A stretch of 41,685 nucleotides of DNA from Massilibacteroides sp. Its GTDB lineage: Bacteria; Bacteroidota; Bacteroidia; Bacteroidales; Tannerellaceae. Made by a program: the position numbers and the translations under genes. Of this stretch, positions 7,208 through 15,992 are shown piece after piece; positions within the stretch are counted from its first letter, which is position 1; every line of letters starts with the position of its first letter. Where the stretch lies: positions 52,019 through 93,703 of the forward strand of contig JAQVZS010000008.1 of NCBI GenBank assembly GCA_028708075.1. Reading direction: 5' to 3'. The notes beneath the pieces are model-generated. The model was not told where the DNA came from. It did not search any database and saw only the letters and a list, made by a program, of their open reading frames with translations.

Positions 7208-9772
7208 ATGTACAATCGTTTTTTGATATTGTTTGCTTTTTCTTTCTTTTTAAGTCCATGTAAGGCATTAGTAAAAGAGGAGGCTATGGGAAAACAACGG
7301 TCATTTGAATGGGTATTTGGCGATTTAGTTAAATTAGACCCGGAAATGGTTGCTAAAGTTATTTCTTCAGAAGCTGGGAAACGGCATTATGTAGATCGAA
7401 ATGAAGATAACAAACCTGAAGAAGTTTGGTTTATTGATACATCTCCCCGTCACACTAAGGAAAACAGTCCGATTCTTGTGCGTGTTATTGATGAAAATGG
7501 AAATTTAGAAATGAATGGTGAGCCTGATCAATGTGGCGATCTTTACATAGTAGACTGGCATGCAGATGGTATTGTTGATGTTGTTTTGGGCTATGAAGAT
7601 TTAGATAATGATCAAGATGTCGATCGTATGGGGCTTTATTTTTATGATAAAGTGTATGGATTGCGAGTTTGGTGGAGTAGGGATGATGGGGATGATAATT
7701 TATTATGGTATGATGTTGATTACACCTATTTTCAACCTCTTTGTGAAAACAAGACCCATTTTGGAGGAGATGAATCTTTTGTTTCGTTATATATAAAACC
7801 GGGAGATAAACAATGGACTCCTTTTTTTGAAAACCCTTTCTTTTTTTATGACAGAGATGGTGATGGCATAACAGAGGAAGTAATACGGGTTGTTGGAAAT
7901 GATTATATACAATCCTTGCGTTGGAGTATGGATGCCGATAATGATGCGACATTAGATTCTCCACGTGATTATGATGTTTCTATTTCTTGTTGTGCTCCGG
8001 GGTGGACATTCGATGAAAAGGGAAAAACTAATTATACTCTTTCTGTTGATAGCGTAATTGGTGAAAAATTATCTATTCGTGGAATCCCTACAAAATTAAT
8101 ATTAAACCGTTATTCTACGCCCTCATTTTTGCAAAAACAGACTTGGAGTAGAGTCCTTTTTACCTGGGATGAAAATGATTTGAATATTGCCTACAACAAT
8201 CCTGAGTCTCAAAAAGAACGATGGGAGGGTGTTATTGCATCTGGTGTAGAAGAGCCAGAATTTATGATGCCTCGTATTGGATGGCCGGACTGCGGTCCTT
8301 TTAATAAACGCTATGAATTATGCTTGACCCCAAAAGTGCCTAATGAATATTATTTTAATCCGTCAGATCGTCGGATACATCTTAAATATACTGATAAAAC
8401 TTGGCTAAAGGTTGATTATAATTACGACAATAAAATTGACATGTTTTATCTTTGGAGTGATACAGATCGCGATGGTATTGTGGATAATTTGGAGATGGAT
8501 ACAGATGGAGATGGAACGATAGATGATTCTTTTCGAATAGATGTATCCCAGATTGAACCCGTTAAATGGGACTTTAATACAGTTAATGCATTATATTCGC
8601 CGGTTATTGTTAATGAGCCTACAATTGTTTTCGATTTAAATCAAGCCTTAAATCAAGCGTTGAATCATCTAGATTGTGAAATGAATCAAGAGCCGGTTTG
8701 GAAAATGATAAATAATCGAATGGAGGTAGAGAACTTGAATAAATGCATTTCAAAGAGACTAATTAATAGTGATGAAACGGTACTTTATTATTTGAGGTTA
8801 TTAGCCGATCAACGAATTAATTTCTTGAAAAAAGGATATAAAAACAAAACGTTTTGGAAACAATTTGAAAAAGAAAGATCTTGTGGAAATTTAAGAAAAA
8901 TGACTCAACTCTTGCAGCGGGAGTTTGGTGAAGTAACAGGTGAGGATTATATTTCTTGGATTAATTCTTTACGAAATGAGCCAGAAAAGAAAAAAGTAGC
9001 TTGGAATAATACTTGGTTACCGCCTAATTGGGGCTGGGAGTCAGAAAAAGCAGCGTTCCGCTGTTATGACGGACATTTTGATTTGTTCGGGAAACGTAAA
9101 GATGCGCTTCTTTATCCAACAATAGATAATGCAAGCAGCTATCATCTGGATGATGGGGGAACTGGTATGGATATTCTGCATGTTGGAAAAACCGGTGGTT
9201 GCGGAGGACTTGTTTTATATGTAGACGGTATTTCCTACCCCGTTCGTAATGAAAAAGGAATAGATGATCCGATATTTCAGGCAAGATTATTTGAAGAAAC
9301 AGATACTTGTGTAACGATTGAATTTAAAGTAACCGGAGTAGGGCCTAAAGACTCTCCTTATACTATTTACATCCGCCCTTCAGCTTTAGCAGGGAGATAT
9401 GATTCTCCTGTCGAAGTTGAAATTGAAGGAGGAGACTCGCAAAGAAAGATCCAACTTGGACTCGTCTTAAATGTATTACCTATCGAAAAATTCTTTTTTG
9501 ATAAGGACAATGGGATTATGGGGCTATGGGGATTTCAAGAAGTCGGCATCGGATGGATTGGGACAGGGGTTATCTTTGATCCGGATAAATTCTTATATAT
9601 GGATGAACACCCCGATGAGCATCGCGTGGTTTTACAATGCGAAAAAGGTAAAGTGTTTAAATATAATATTCAAGGAGACTGGTTACGTGGACATCGTTTT
9701 GGCCCTACTTCAGGAGAAAAAGATTGGCTGCAAACTCTTCGAAATACTGCAAACTCAATAAAAAGGGAATAA
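7208..9772 (+). CDS. Asp-rich exported protein with DUF4861-like C-terminal domain (paralogue 2)
   Basis: This is a full-length paralogue of the protein at 529-3114. Shared blocks include SFEWVF, KLDP, SSE.GKRHYVD, EVWFIDT, LYIVDWHADG, YGLRVWW, RDDGDDNLLWY, THFGGDESF, ENPFFFYD, GWPDCG and GDWLR.HRFGPT. The N-terminus has a hydrophobic signal; Cys21 follows Pro (LSPC), an unusual lipobox, so cleavage by signal peptidase I after CKA is an alternative. The first acidic loop seen in paralogue 1 is degraded here (DRNEDN), while FYDRDGDG, DTDRDG and DTDGDG remain. A short repeat LNQALNQAL near residue 480 is absent from paralogue 1. The DUF4861-like region starts near residue 598. Two diverged copies kept in one locus suggest different parts of the same substrate. 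Function unknown. Confidence 0.72.
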   Translation: MYNRFLILFAFSFFLSPCKALVKEEAMGKQRSFEWVFGDLVKLDPEMVAKVISSEAGKRHYVDRNEDNKPEEVWFIDTSPRHTKENSPILVRVIDENGNLEMNGEPDQCGDLYIVDWHADGIVDVVLGYEDLDNDQDVDRMGLYFYDKVYGLRVWWSRDDGDDNLLWYDVDYTYFQPLCENKTHFGGDESFVSLYIKPGDKQWTPFFENPFFFYDRDGDGITEEVIRVVGNDYIQSLRWSMDADNDATLDSPRDYDVSISCCAPGWTFDEKGKTNYTLSVDSVIGEKLSIRGIPTKLILNRYSTPSFLQKQTWSRVLFTWDENDLNIAYNNPESQKERWEGVIASGVEEPEFMMPRIGWPDCGPFNKRYELCLTPKVPNEYYFNPSDRRIHLKYTDKTWLKVDYNYDNKIDMFYLWSDTDRDGIVDNLEMDTDGDGTIDDSFRIDVSQIEPVKWDFNTVNALYSPVIVNEPTIVFDLNQALNQALNHLDCEMNQEPVWKMINNRMEVENLNKCISKRLINSDETVLYYLRLLADQRINFLKKGYKNKTFWKQFEKERSCGNLRKMTQLLQREFGEVTGEDYISWINSLRNEPEKKKVAWNNTWLPPNWGWESEKAAFRCYDGHFDLFGKRKDALLYPTIDNASSYHLDDGGTGMDILHVGKTGGCGGLVLYVDGISYPVRNEKGIDDPIFQARLFEETDTCVTIEFKVTGVGPKDSPYTIYIRPSALAGRYDSPVEVEIEGGDSQRKIQLGLVLNVLPIEKFFFDKDNGIMGLWGFQEVGIGWIGTGVIFDPDKFLYMDEHPDEHRVVLQCEKGKVFKYNIQGDWLRGHRFGPTSGEKDWLQTLRNTANSIKRE

Positions 9773-9775
9773 CAA

Positions 9776-12244
9776 ATGTTTACGATATATAAACAAATGG
9801 TAAAACTGTTTGATTTTCGCAAGGGTAATAGCTGTTTGATTCGTGTTTTAGTTGTAGTTTTTTTGTTTTCCACTACTATTCATGCGCAGGTTTCATTTGG
9901 AATTCCTGAAAAATGGAATGATAATTGGAAATTTTTATTAGGAGATGAACCACAAGCTGTTTCCAACAATTACGATGACAGTAAATGGCGAATTCTGGAT
10001 TTACCACATGACTGGAGTATTGAAGCTCCCTTGAGCCCCAATTTAGCAAGTTGTACCGGTTATTTACCGGGAGGAATAGGTTGGTATAGAAAGTCTTTTC
10101 ATCTGTCGGACAGTTTGAAAAAGGAGAAGGTGTTTATTTATTTTGAAGGTGTTTATAAGGAAAGTGAAGTTTATCTTAACGGGCATTTAATAGGAAAGCG
10201 TCCTAATGGTTATATTTCCTTTATGTATGACTTAACTCCTTATCTGTATTCAGAAAAAGAAAATGTTCTAGCGGTACGTGTCGACCATAGCGAATCGGCT
10301 GATTCCCGTTGGTATACGGGATCTGGTATTTATCGAAATGTTTGGCTTATTCATTCTAGGAAAACACATATTGACCAATGGGGTATTTTTTGGCAAGCAA
10401 AACAGATCGCAAAAAATGCCGCTTTATTGGATGTTCAGGTAAATATTAAAAACGAAAGTGGAGAAAAACAAAATCTCATCGTGCAACTGGAATTATTTTC
10501 TGCAGAGGGACGTGTTGTTTCTCGAAATTTTCAAAAAACTCTCTTGCAAAAAACAGATTCGTCAAAATTGATGAGTCTACCATTAAAAATAAAGAATCCT
10601 GTTTTATGGGGACTTCAACATCCTTATCTTTACCGCTTAAAAACATCTATCTTGTGCGATAATAAAATAGTTGATGAAAGTATTGTCTCTGTAGGGCTCA
10701 GGTTTCTGCATTTTGATCCTGATAAAGGTTTTTCTTTAAACGGAGAAAATATAAAGATTAAAGGGGTATGTATCCATCATGATGCTGGTTGTTTGGGGGT
10801 TGTAGTTCCTCATAAAGTTTGGAAAAGACGTTTACTCAATTTGAAGAAAATAGGGTGTAATGCCATTAGGATGAGTCACAATCCACAAGCTCCCGATGTT
10901 TATGATCTTTGTGATGAATTGGGATTGTTGGTCATGGATGAAGCATTTGATGAGTGGAAATATCCGAAGAAAAAATCAATTACTGGATGGAATACCGGGA
11001 CTCCAGGATATCAAGGTAATTATTCTTTTTTTGAAGAATGGGCGGAACAGGATATAAAAGATATGGTGTTGAGAAATAGGAATCATCCATCTGTTTTCTT
11101 GTGGAGCATTGGAAATGAAATAGACTTTCCCAATGATCCGTATTCGCATCCTATTTTAGAAACGGCAACCTTTAACCAGCCAAGTGTATTAGGCTATTTA
11201 CCAAATAATCCGCCGGCTGAAGAATTGGGAGCTATTGCCAAACGTTTAGCTAAACAAGTCAGAATGTATGATTCCACTCGTCCTGTAACAGCGGCTTTAG
11301 CTGGTGCTGTTATGTCCAATGAAACAGAGTATCCATATGTTTTGGATATTGTGGGTTATAACTATTCGGAATTCCAATATGAAAAAGATCATCAAAAATA
11401 CCCAAATCGAATAATGTTCGGAAGCGAAACTGGTAATAGTTTTGCAAGTTGGAAAGCTACCAGAGATAATGATTATATTTTTGGACAATTTTTATGGACG
11501 GGAATTGATTATTTGGGGGAATCAAGAGAATGGCCTTCTCGTGGATATAAACATGCATTACTGGATTTGGCAGGTTTTCTGAAACCGGAAGGTTGTTTTC
11601 GGCAGGCATTATGGGATACAAAGCCATTTATTTATATCGGGACATTTTCTACAGGGAATGGAATTGATCGCTCACTGAATGCCTTACCTATTTGGAATTA
11701 TTCGTTAGGAGAAGATATTCGTGTTGTATGTTATACAAACTGTTCTAAAGCCTTGCTTAAATTGAATGGCAGAATAGTTGGTCAACTTAAAGAATATAAT
11801 GATGATAAGGGATTCATTACTTGGAATATTCCATTTAAGTCGGGACTTTTAGAGGTGGTTGGTTTAAATGGAGGAAAAGAGGTTGTGAAATATGCAATCC
11901 AAACTACAGCGCGTTCTTATGCTATTAAAGCATACACTACTGATATAGTTTTAAAAAAGGATAAGGATGTGGCTCAAGTTGAAATACAAATAGTGGATAA
12001 GAATGGGATACCTGTATTATTATCTAAAGATGAAATTACTTGTCAGATAGAAGGCCCTGCAAAATTATTAGGATTGGAATCCGGAGACAATCAGGATATG
12101 GGTAATTATAGAGATAATGTACAGCCGGTCTATAACGGACGTTTATTGGCTTATATCCAAACTATTGGAAAATCCGGGGAAATTAGAATTACATTTACCT
12201 CTCCCTGGTTAAAATCAGCCGACATATTTTTTACTGTGGAATAA
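9776..12244 (+). CDS. Glycoside hydrolase family 2 (beta-galactosidase-like), exported
   Basis: The signal sequence ends near TTIHAQ. Starts at 9776 or the second Met at 9797 are both possible; the latter gives a shorter, more usual signal. Domains in order: sugar-binding jelly roll (about 40-205, with LPHDWSIE and GGIGWYRKSF), immunoglobulin-like sandwich (about 210-315), TIM barrel (about 320-620) and C-terminal DUF4982 plus GH2 C-terminal sandwich domains. The acid/base is E448 in SIGNE and the nucleophile is E551 in MFGSE; VCIHHDAG and MSHNP are also family motifs. The barrel family contains beta-galactosidases, beta-glucuronidases and others, so the exact sugar is not fixed. It lies four bases after the Asp-rich paralogue 2, clearly in the same operon, and would trim exo-beta-linked residues in the periplasm. 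Confidence 0.9.
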   Translation: MFTIYKQMVKLFDFRKGNSCLIRVLVVVFLFSTTIHAQVSFGIPEKWNDNWKFLLGDEPQAVSNNYDDSKWRILDLPHDWSIEAPLSPNLASCTGYLPGGIGWYRKSFHLSDSLKKEKVFIYFEGVYKESEVYLNGHLIGKRPNGYISFMYDLTPYLYSEKENVLAVRVDHSESADSRWYTGSGIYRNVWLIHSRKTHIDQWGIFWQAKQIAKNAALLDVQVNIKNESGEKQNLIVQLELFSAEGRVVSRNFQKTLLQKTDSSKLMSLPLKIKNPVLWGLQHPYLYRLKTSILCDNKIVDESIVSVGLRFLHFDPDKGFSLNGENIKIKGVCIHHDAGCLGVVVPHKVWKRRLLNLKKIGCNAIRMSHNPQAPDVYDLCDELGLLVMDEAFDEWKYPKKKSITGWNTGTPGYQGNYSFFEEWAEQDIKDMVLRNRNHPSVFLWSIGNEIDFPNDPYSHPILETATFNQPSVLGYLPNNPPAEELGAIAKRLAKQVRMYDSTRPVTAALAGAVMSNETEYPYVLDIVGYNYSEFQYEKDHQKYPNRIMFGSETGNSFASWKATRDNDYIFGQFLWTGIDYLGESREWPSRGYKHALLDLAGFLKPEGCFRQALWDTKPFIYIGTFSTGNGIDRSLNALPIWNYSLGEDIRVVCYTNCSKALLKLNGRIVGQLKEYNDDKGFITWNIPFKSGLLEVVGLNGGKEVVKYAIQTTARSYAIKAYTTDIVLKKDKDVAQVEIQIVDKNGIPVLLSKDEITCQIEGPAKLLGLESGDNQDMGNYRDNVQPVYNGRLLAYIQTIGKSGEIRITFTSPWLKSADIFFTVE

Positions 12245-12279
12245 TTATTCTTTCGATGTTATTGTTGTTGTCGATTATA

Positions 12280-12287
12280 TATCTTTG
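12280..12287 (+). promoter_or_regulatory. Bacteroidota -7 box TATCTTTG ahead of the XylR-type regulator
   Basis: TATCTTTG fits the TAnnTTTG -7 consensus of the Bacteroidota housekeeping sigma factor exactly and lies 33 bases before the ATG. The -33 element is weak (TTG-rich around 12262-12270 but at short spacing). It suggests the regulator is transcribed separately from the enzyme operon. Confidence 0.5.
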
Positions 12288-12319
12288 CCTTGCGTTCAAA
12301 GGATTAAAACTACAGAAAC

Positions 12320-13471
12320 ATGGCGAAAATACTACTCTTGACGGATTATTCCAGTGGATACAGCAGGGACTTACTGAGGGGACTGGTTCGTTATTCCAAA
12401 GAAGTTGGTTCCTGGTCATTGCAGCGTATGCCTCTTTATTACAGTTTGATGCATGGTGAACGAGGAGTATTGGAATATGCCAAAAGATGGAAAGCTGATG
12501 CAATTGTTGCAAAATTAAGTGAAGTTAATATCGATTTGCTAAAAGAGTTGAATATTCCTGTTGTGGTTCAGAATTATGAGAGCAGACATCAAAATGTATC
12601 TAATCTTACCGGTGATTATTTTAATACAGGTGCGATGGCAGCTAAATTTTTCTTGAATAGAGGGTATCATAATTTTGCTTTTTATGGTTTCAAAGATGCT
12701 ATTTGGTCAAGAGAACGGTTAGACGGTTATAAACAGGAAATCGAGAAGCATCGCAATCATTTATATACGCTCGAAAATAATAAAAATAAAGAGGAGTGGA
12801 GCTATAACCATACGATTCTCGGTAATTGGTTAATGGAATTACCTAAACCTATTGCTTTATTTGCTTGTGACGATTATTATGCTTTACAAGTATCGGAAAC
12901 TTGTAATCTGTATAATATTGCCATTCCGGATGATATAGCAATATTGGGAGTCGATAATGATGAATTGTTATGTAATCTTTCAGATCCATCACTATCTTCT
13001 ATTGTATTGGATGTGGAAAATGGAGGCTATCGCGTTGGTAAATTACTCCATCAATTGATTGATAAAAAAATAATGACGCCTTCTAATATTGTAATTGATC
13101 CTTTGCGTATTGAATGTCGAGGTTCTACGGAAAAATACCTTATAACAGATAAATATATTCAACAAGTAATACAATATATTGAAAAAAATTATGCCAATGC
13201 GATTTCCGTGAAAGATATTTTGAAAGAAGTGCCGCTTTCCCGTAGAGTATTAGAAAAAAAGTTTAAAGAAGAAGCCAATATTACGATATATCAATATATT
13301 CAGAATTGCCGGATTGATTGCTTTTCCCGGTTACTTATGACATCTGAGTCTTCGTTGTTGGACGCGGCTTATCTTTCCGGATTCGATAATTATAAAAACG
13401 TTTCTCGCGTTTTTAAAAAATATAAAAAGCTTTCTCCGGTGGAATATAGGAAGAAATATAAATCGAAATAA
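12320..13471 (+). CDS. XylR-type regulator: LacI-like sugar-binding domain fused to AraC DNA-binding domain
   Basis: The first 270 or so residues form a periplasmic-binding-protein-like sensor (LacI/GalR effector fold): AKILLLTDYSSGYSRDLLRG, NYFNTGAMAAKFF-type region, FACDDYYALQV and DIAILGVDNDELLC. The C-terminal 105 residues are an AraC-type double helix-turn-helix: YIQQVIQYIEKNY, ISVKDILKEVPLSRRVLEKKFK and AAYLSGFDNYKNVSRVFKKY. There is no signal peptide, so it is cytoplasmic. This hybrid layout is the XylR type that controls xylose and other sugar genes in Bacteroidota by direct monosaccharide sensing. It sits between the enzyme operon and the transporter/oxidoreductase operon and most likely controls the latter, perhaps both. 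The effector sugar is unknown. Confidence 0.88.
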   Translation: MAKILLLTDYSSGYSRDLLRGLVRYSKEVGSWSLQRMPLYYSLMHGERGVLEYAKRWKADAIVAKLSEVNIDLLKELNIPVVVQNYESRHQNVSNLTGDYFNTGAMAAKFFLNRGYHNFAFYGFKDAIWSRERLDGYKQEIEKHRNHLYTLENNKNKEEWSYNHTILGNWLMELPKPIALFACDDYYALQVSETCNLYNIAIPDDIAILGVDNDELLCNLSDPSLSSIVLDVENGGYRVGKLLHQLIDKKIMTPSNIVIDPLRIECRGSTEKYLITDKYIQQVIQYIEKNYANAISVKDILKEVPLSRRVLEKKFKEEANITIYQYIQNCRIDCFSRLLMTSESSLLDAAYLSGFDNYKNVSRVFKKYKKLSPVEYRKKYKSK

Positions 13472-13498
13472 GATTTATTTGACGCTATTTGAAGAATC

Positions 13499-13529
13499 TG
13501 TTGCGTCATTAGAGATATATATATCTTTG
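13499..13529 (+). promoter_or_regulatory. Predicted promoter of the sugar transporter/oxidoreductase operon
   Basis: TGTTG at 13499-13503, 18 bases, then TATCTTTG at 13522-13529, a good match to the Bacteroidota -33/-7 arrangement. It would give a leader of about 85 bases before the transporter start. The leader contains the inverted repeats listed next. Confidence 0.65.
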
Positions 13530-13573
13530 TGATTAATTTCCTTTGTTATATCTGAGTAATATGAATTTAAACG

Positions 13574-13611
13574 TTTCCGGGCAATTGCTCGGAAATTGTT
13601 ATACAAACAAT
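13574..13611 (+). promoter_or_regulatory. Inverted repeats in transporter leader, possible operator
   Basis: Two dyads follow each other: tttccg (13574-13579) with cggaaa (13590-13595), whose loop holds the palindrome gcaattgc; and attgtt (13595-13600) with aacaat (13606-13611). They lie just before the start codon at 13622. They could be the binding site of the adjacent XylR-type regulator or an mRNA structure that masks the ribosome site. Only the symmetry is seen; the role is inferred. Confidence 0.35.
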
Positions 13612-13621
13612 AACGACAATT

Positions 13622-14941
13622 ATGCAAACTGTAACAGATTCTCAAAGTAAAAAAAGTACATTGATATCTATAGTGATTATAGGCACTATGTTCTTCATCT
13701 TTGGGTTGGTTTCGTGGGTAAATGCTATCTTGATTCCTTATTTTAAGATCGCATGCGAATTAACGCATTTCGAATCCTATTTTGTAACATTTGCTTTTTA
13801 CATTGCTTATTTGGTGTTATCTGTCCCGGCAGCTTTCTTTTTGAAAAAAGTAGGTTACAAACGGGGGATGGTTTATGGCTTCTGGGCAATGGCAATTGGT
13901 GCGTTATTGTTTGTGCCGGCTGCGTTGACACGTACGTATGGACTTTTTCTGACCGGATTGTTTGTGATCGGCACGGGATTAACGGTGCTTCAATCAGCTT
14001 CGAATCCTTATATAACCATTATCGGGCCGATCGAAAGCGCAGCGAAACGAATAAGTATCATGGGTATATGCAATAAATTCGCCGGCATTATTTCCCCTCT
14101 TATTTTTGCTGCTGTTGTTTTAAAAGTGACGGACAGCGATCTTTTTCTTTTATTGGAATCCGGCACATTGGATGTTGCGACCCAAAATTCCTTATTGGAC
14201 GGATTGATACGACGAGTGATTCTTCCGTATTCTATTTTGTCTGTATTACTTTTCTTGTTTGGATTATTTGTACGACATTCCGTTTTGCCGGATCTGAATC
14301 CGGAAGAAAGTAATAAGGAGTCTGTAAAAGATAAATATAAACAATCTGTTTTTCAGTTTCCTTACTTAATTTTGGGTGCATGGGCTCTCTTTTTTCATGT
14401 AGGGACGCAAGTTATTGCAATTGATACAATCATTGGATATGCTGGGACGATGGGCATGGATTTGCTGGAGGCAAAAGTGTTTCCTTCTTATACGCTGTCA
14501 ATGACCATAATCGGTTATATTTTGGGAATAATATTGATTCCTAAATATATTTCTCAGACTCGTGCTTTGCAAATTTGTAGCGTTACCGGGTTCCTGTTTT
14601 CTTTGGGAATAGTTTTATTGAATCATCCGGTGACAATCTTGGGGCACACAACCGATCTGTCTATTTGGTTTCTCTGTGCCTTGGGATTACCCAATTCTTT
14701 GATTTATGCCGGTATCTGGCCTCTTTCGATTCATGGATTAGGACGTTTTACAAAAATGGGTTCTTCTTTATTAATTATGGGGTTGTGCGGAAACGGGATT
14801 ATGCCGGTACTTTATGGTTATTTAGCCGATCATTGGGATGTTCAATCGGGTTATTGGTTGTTGATTCCTTGTTATCTTTATTTGATTTTTTTTGCAGTAT
14901 ACGGATACCGTATACATAAATGGCCGTTAATTTTAAAATAA
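13622..14941 (+). CDS. MFS sugar:H+ symporter, FucP/GluP family
   Basis: About 12 hydrophobic segments in 439 residues with the FucP-type layout: FFIFGLVSWVNAILIPYFK in the first helix, FYIAYLVLSVPAAFFLKKVGYKRG for helices 2-3, and LQSASNPYI in helix 4 region followed by IGPIESAAKRISIMGICN. FucP relatives carry L-fucose, galactose, glucose or N-acetylated sugars across the inner membrane using protons. It is the first gene after the predicted promoter and is followed by two Gfo/Idh oxidoreductases. It probably imports a monosaccharide or modified sugar released by the upstream enzymes. The exact sugar cannot be named from sequence. Confidence 0.85.
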   Translation: MQTVTDSQSKKSTLISIVIIGTMFFIFGLVSWVNAILIPYFKIACELTHFESYFVTFAFYIAYLVLSVPAAFFLKKVGYKRGMVYGFWAMAIGALLFVPAALTRTYGLFLTGLFVIGTGLTVLQSASNPYITIIGPIESAAKRISIMGICNKFAGIISPLIFAAVVLKVTDSDLFLLLESGTLDVATQNSLLDGLIRRVILPYSILSVLLFLFGLFVRHSVLPDLNPEESNKESVKDKYKQSVFQFPYLILGAWALFFHVGTQVIAIDTIIGYAGTMGMDLLEAKVFPSYTLSMTIIGYILGIILIPKYISQTRALQICSVTGFLFSLGIVLLNHPVTILGHTTDLSIWFLCALGLPNSLIYAGIWPLSIHGLGRFTKMGSSLLIMGLCGNGIMPVLYGYLADHWDVQSGYWLLIPCYLYLIFFAVYGYRIHKWPLILK

Positions 14942-14948
14942 TTATGAT

Positions 14949-15962
14949 ATGAAAATGCGTGTTATTACAATCTTATCTTTTTTATTATTTATCTTCGCAT
15001 CGTCGCAGGCTCAACAGATTTTTCGTGTCGGAATCATAGGGTTAGATACGTCGCATTCGCCGGCTTTTATTAAAATGTTGAATAGTGAACAAAAAAAAAC
15101 AGAGTTCAACGGTTTTCGTGTCGTTGCTGCTTATCCATACGGTTCAAAAGCAATAAAAAGCAGCTATGAACGTATCCCATCCTATATGGAAGAAGCTGAA
15201 AAATATGGCGTAGAAATAACGAATTCTATTGAAGAATTGTTGACTAAAGTGGATTTTGTAATGTTGGAGACTAATGATGGGAATTTGCATTTAGAACAGG
15301 CATGTAAGGTGTTTAAAAGCGGAAAACCTGTTTTTATAGATAAGCCGGTAGCAGCTAATTTGTCAGAAACCTTGGCGGTCTTTATGTTGGCCGAAAAATA
15401 TAATGTGCCGATGTTTTCGTCTTCGTCTTTGCGATACAATCCGGAAACGCAAAAAATACGAAATGGTAGCTACGGAAAAGTATTAGGTGCAGATTGTTAT
15501 TCACCGGCTCCAAGTGAACCTTCTCATGCCGATTTTTCCTGGTATGGGATTCACGGAGTCGAAACATTGTATACTGTAATGGGCACGGGATGTCAAGCCG
15601 TAAGTCGGGTTGCTTGTGACAGCACGGATGTTGTAACTGGATTATGGAGTGAAAACAAGATTGGAACGTTTAGAGGGTTACGCTTTGCCAATCAAGGATA
15701 CGGAGGAACGGCTTTTTGCGAGAATGGGAAAGTTGTTCCGGTAGGAGGGTACCCGGGTTATGAAGTTTTACTGGACGAAATTATTCGGTTTTTCCGGACT
15801 AGAAAAGTCCCGGTTGCTCCTGAAGAAACCATCGAAATATTTGCTTTTATGGAGGCTTCGAATGAAAGTAAACGTAATCAGGGGAAAATCATCTCCATAC
15901 AAGAAACGTTAGATAAAGGCCGGAAAGAGGCAGCTCGTATCCTGAAAACAAAAAAATGGTGA
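14949..15962 (+). CDS. Exported Gfo/Idh/MocA-family oxidoreductase
   Basis: A signal peptide is visible (ILSFLLFIFASSQAQQ), so the protein is predicted to be periplasmic, unusual for a nicotinamide-dependent enzyme but common in Bacteroidota glycan loci. The Rossmann start is FRVGIIGLDTSHS (26-38) and the catalytic lysine is in IDKPVAANL (K132), equivalent to the EKP motif of the family. LRYNPETQKIR follows. At 337 residues it is of ordinary length. It is seven bases after the transporter gene, so co-transcribed. The likely reaction is oxidation or reduction of a sugar hydroxyl, possibly as part of an oxidation-elimination glycoside cleavage. Substrate unknown. Confidence 0.82.
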   Translation: MKMRVITILSFLLFIFASSQAQQIFRVGIIGLDTSHSPAFIKMLNSEQKKTEFNGFRVVAAYPYGSKAIKSSYERIPSYMEEAEKYGVEITNSIEELLTKVDFVMLETNDGNLHLEQACKVFKSGKPVFIDKPVAANLSETLAVFMLAEKYNVPMFSSSSLRYNPETQKIRNGSYGKVLGADCYSPAPSEPSHADFSWYGIHGVETLYTVMGTGCQAVSRVACDSTDVVTGLWSENKIGTFRGLRFANQGYGGTAFCENGKVVPVGGYPGYEVLLDEIIRFFRTRKVPVAPEETIEIFAFMEASNESKRNQGKIISIQETLDKGRKEAARILKTKKW

Positions 15963-15992
15963 TATGGTATAGTTTAAAAAGTAATATATAAA

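Noticed and set aside
7485-7964. 159-aa minus-strand frame inside the second Asp-rich gene
   Set aside because: His-rich product arises from the antisense of Asp-rich GAT codons (ATC/CAT pattern); a shadow frame.
8636-8670. Short repeat LNQALNQAL as a tandem-repeat element
   Set aside because: Only two units, inside a coding helix; noted in the gene entry but too small to be an element.
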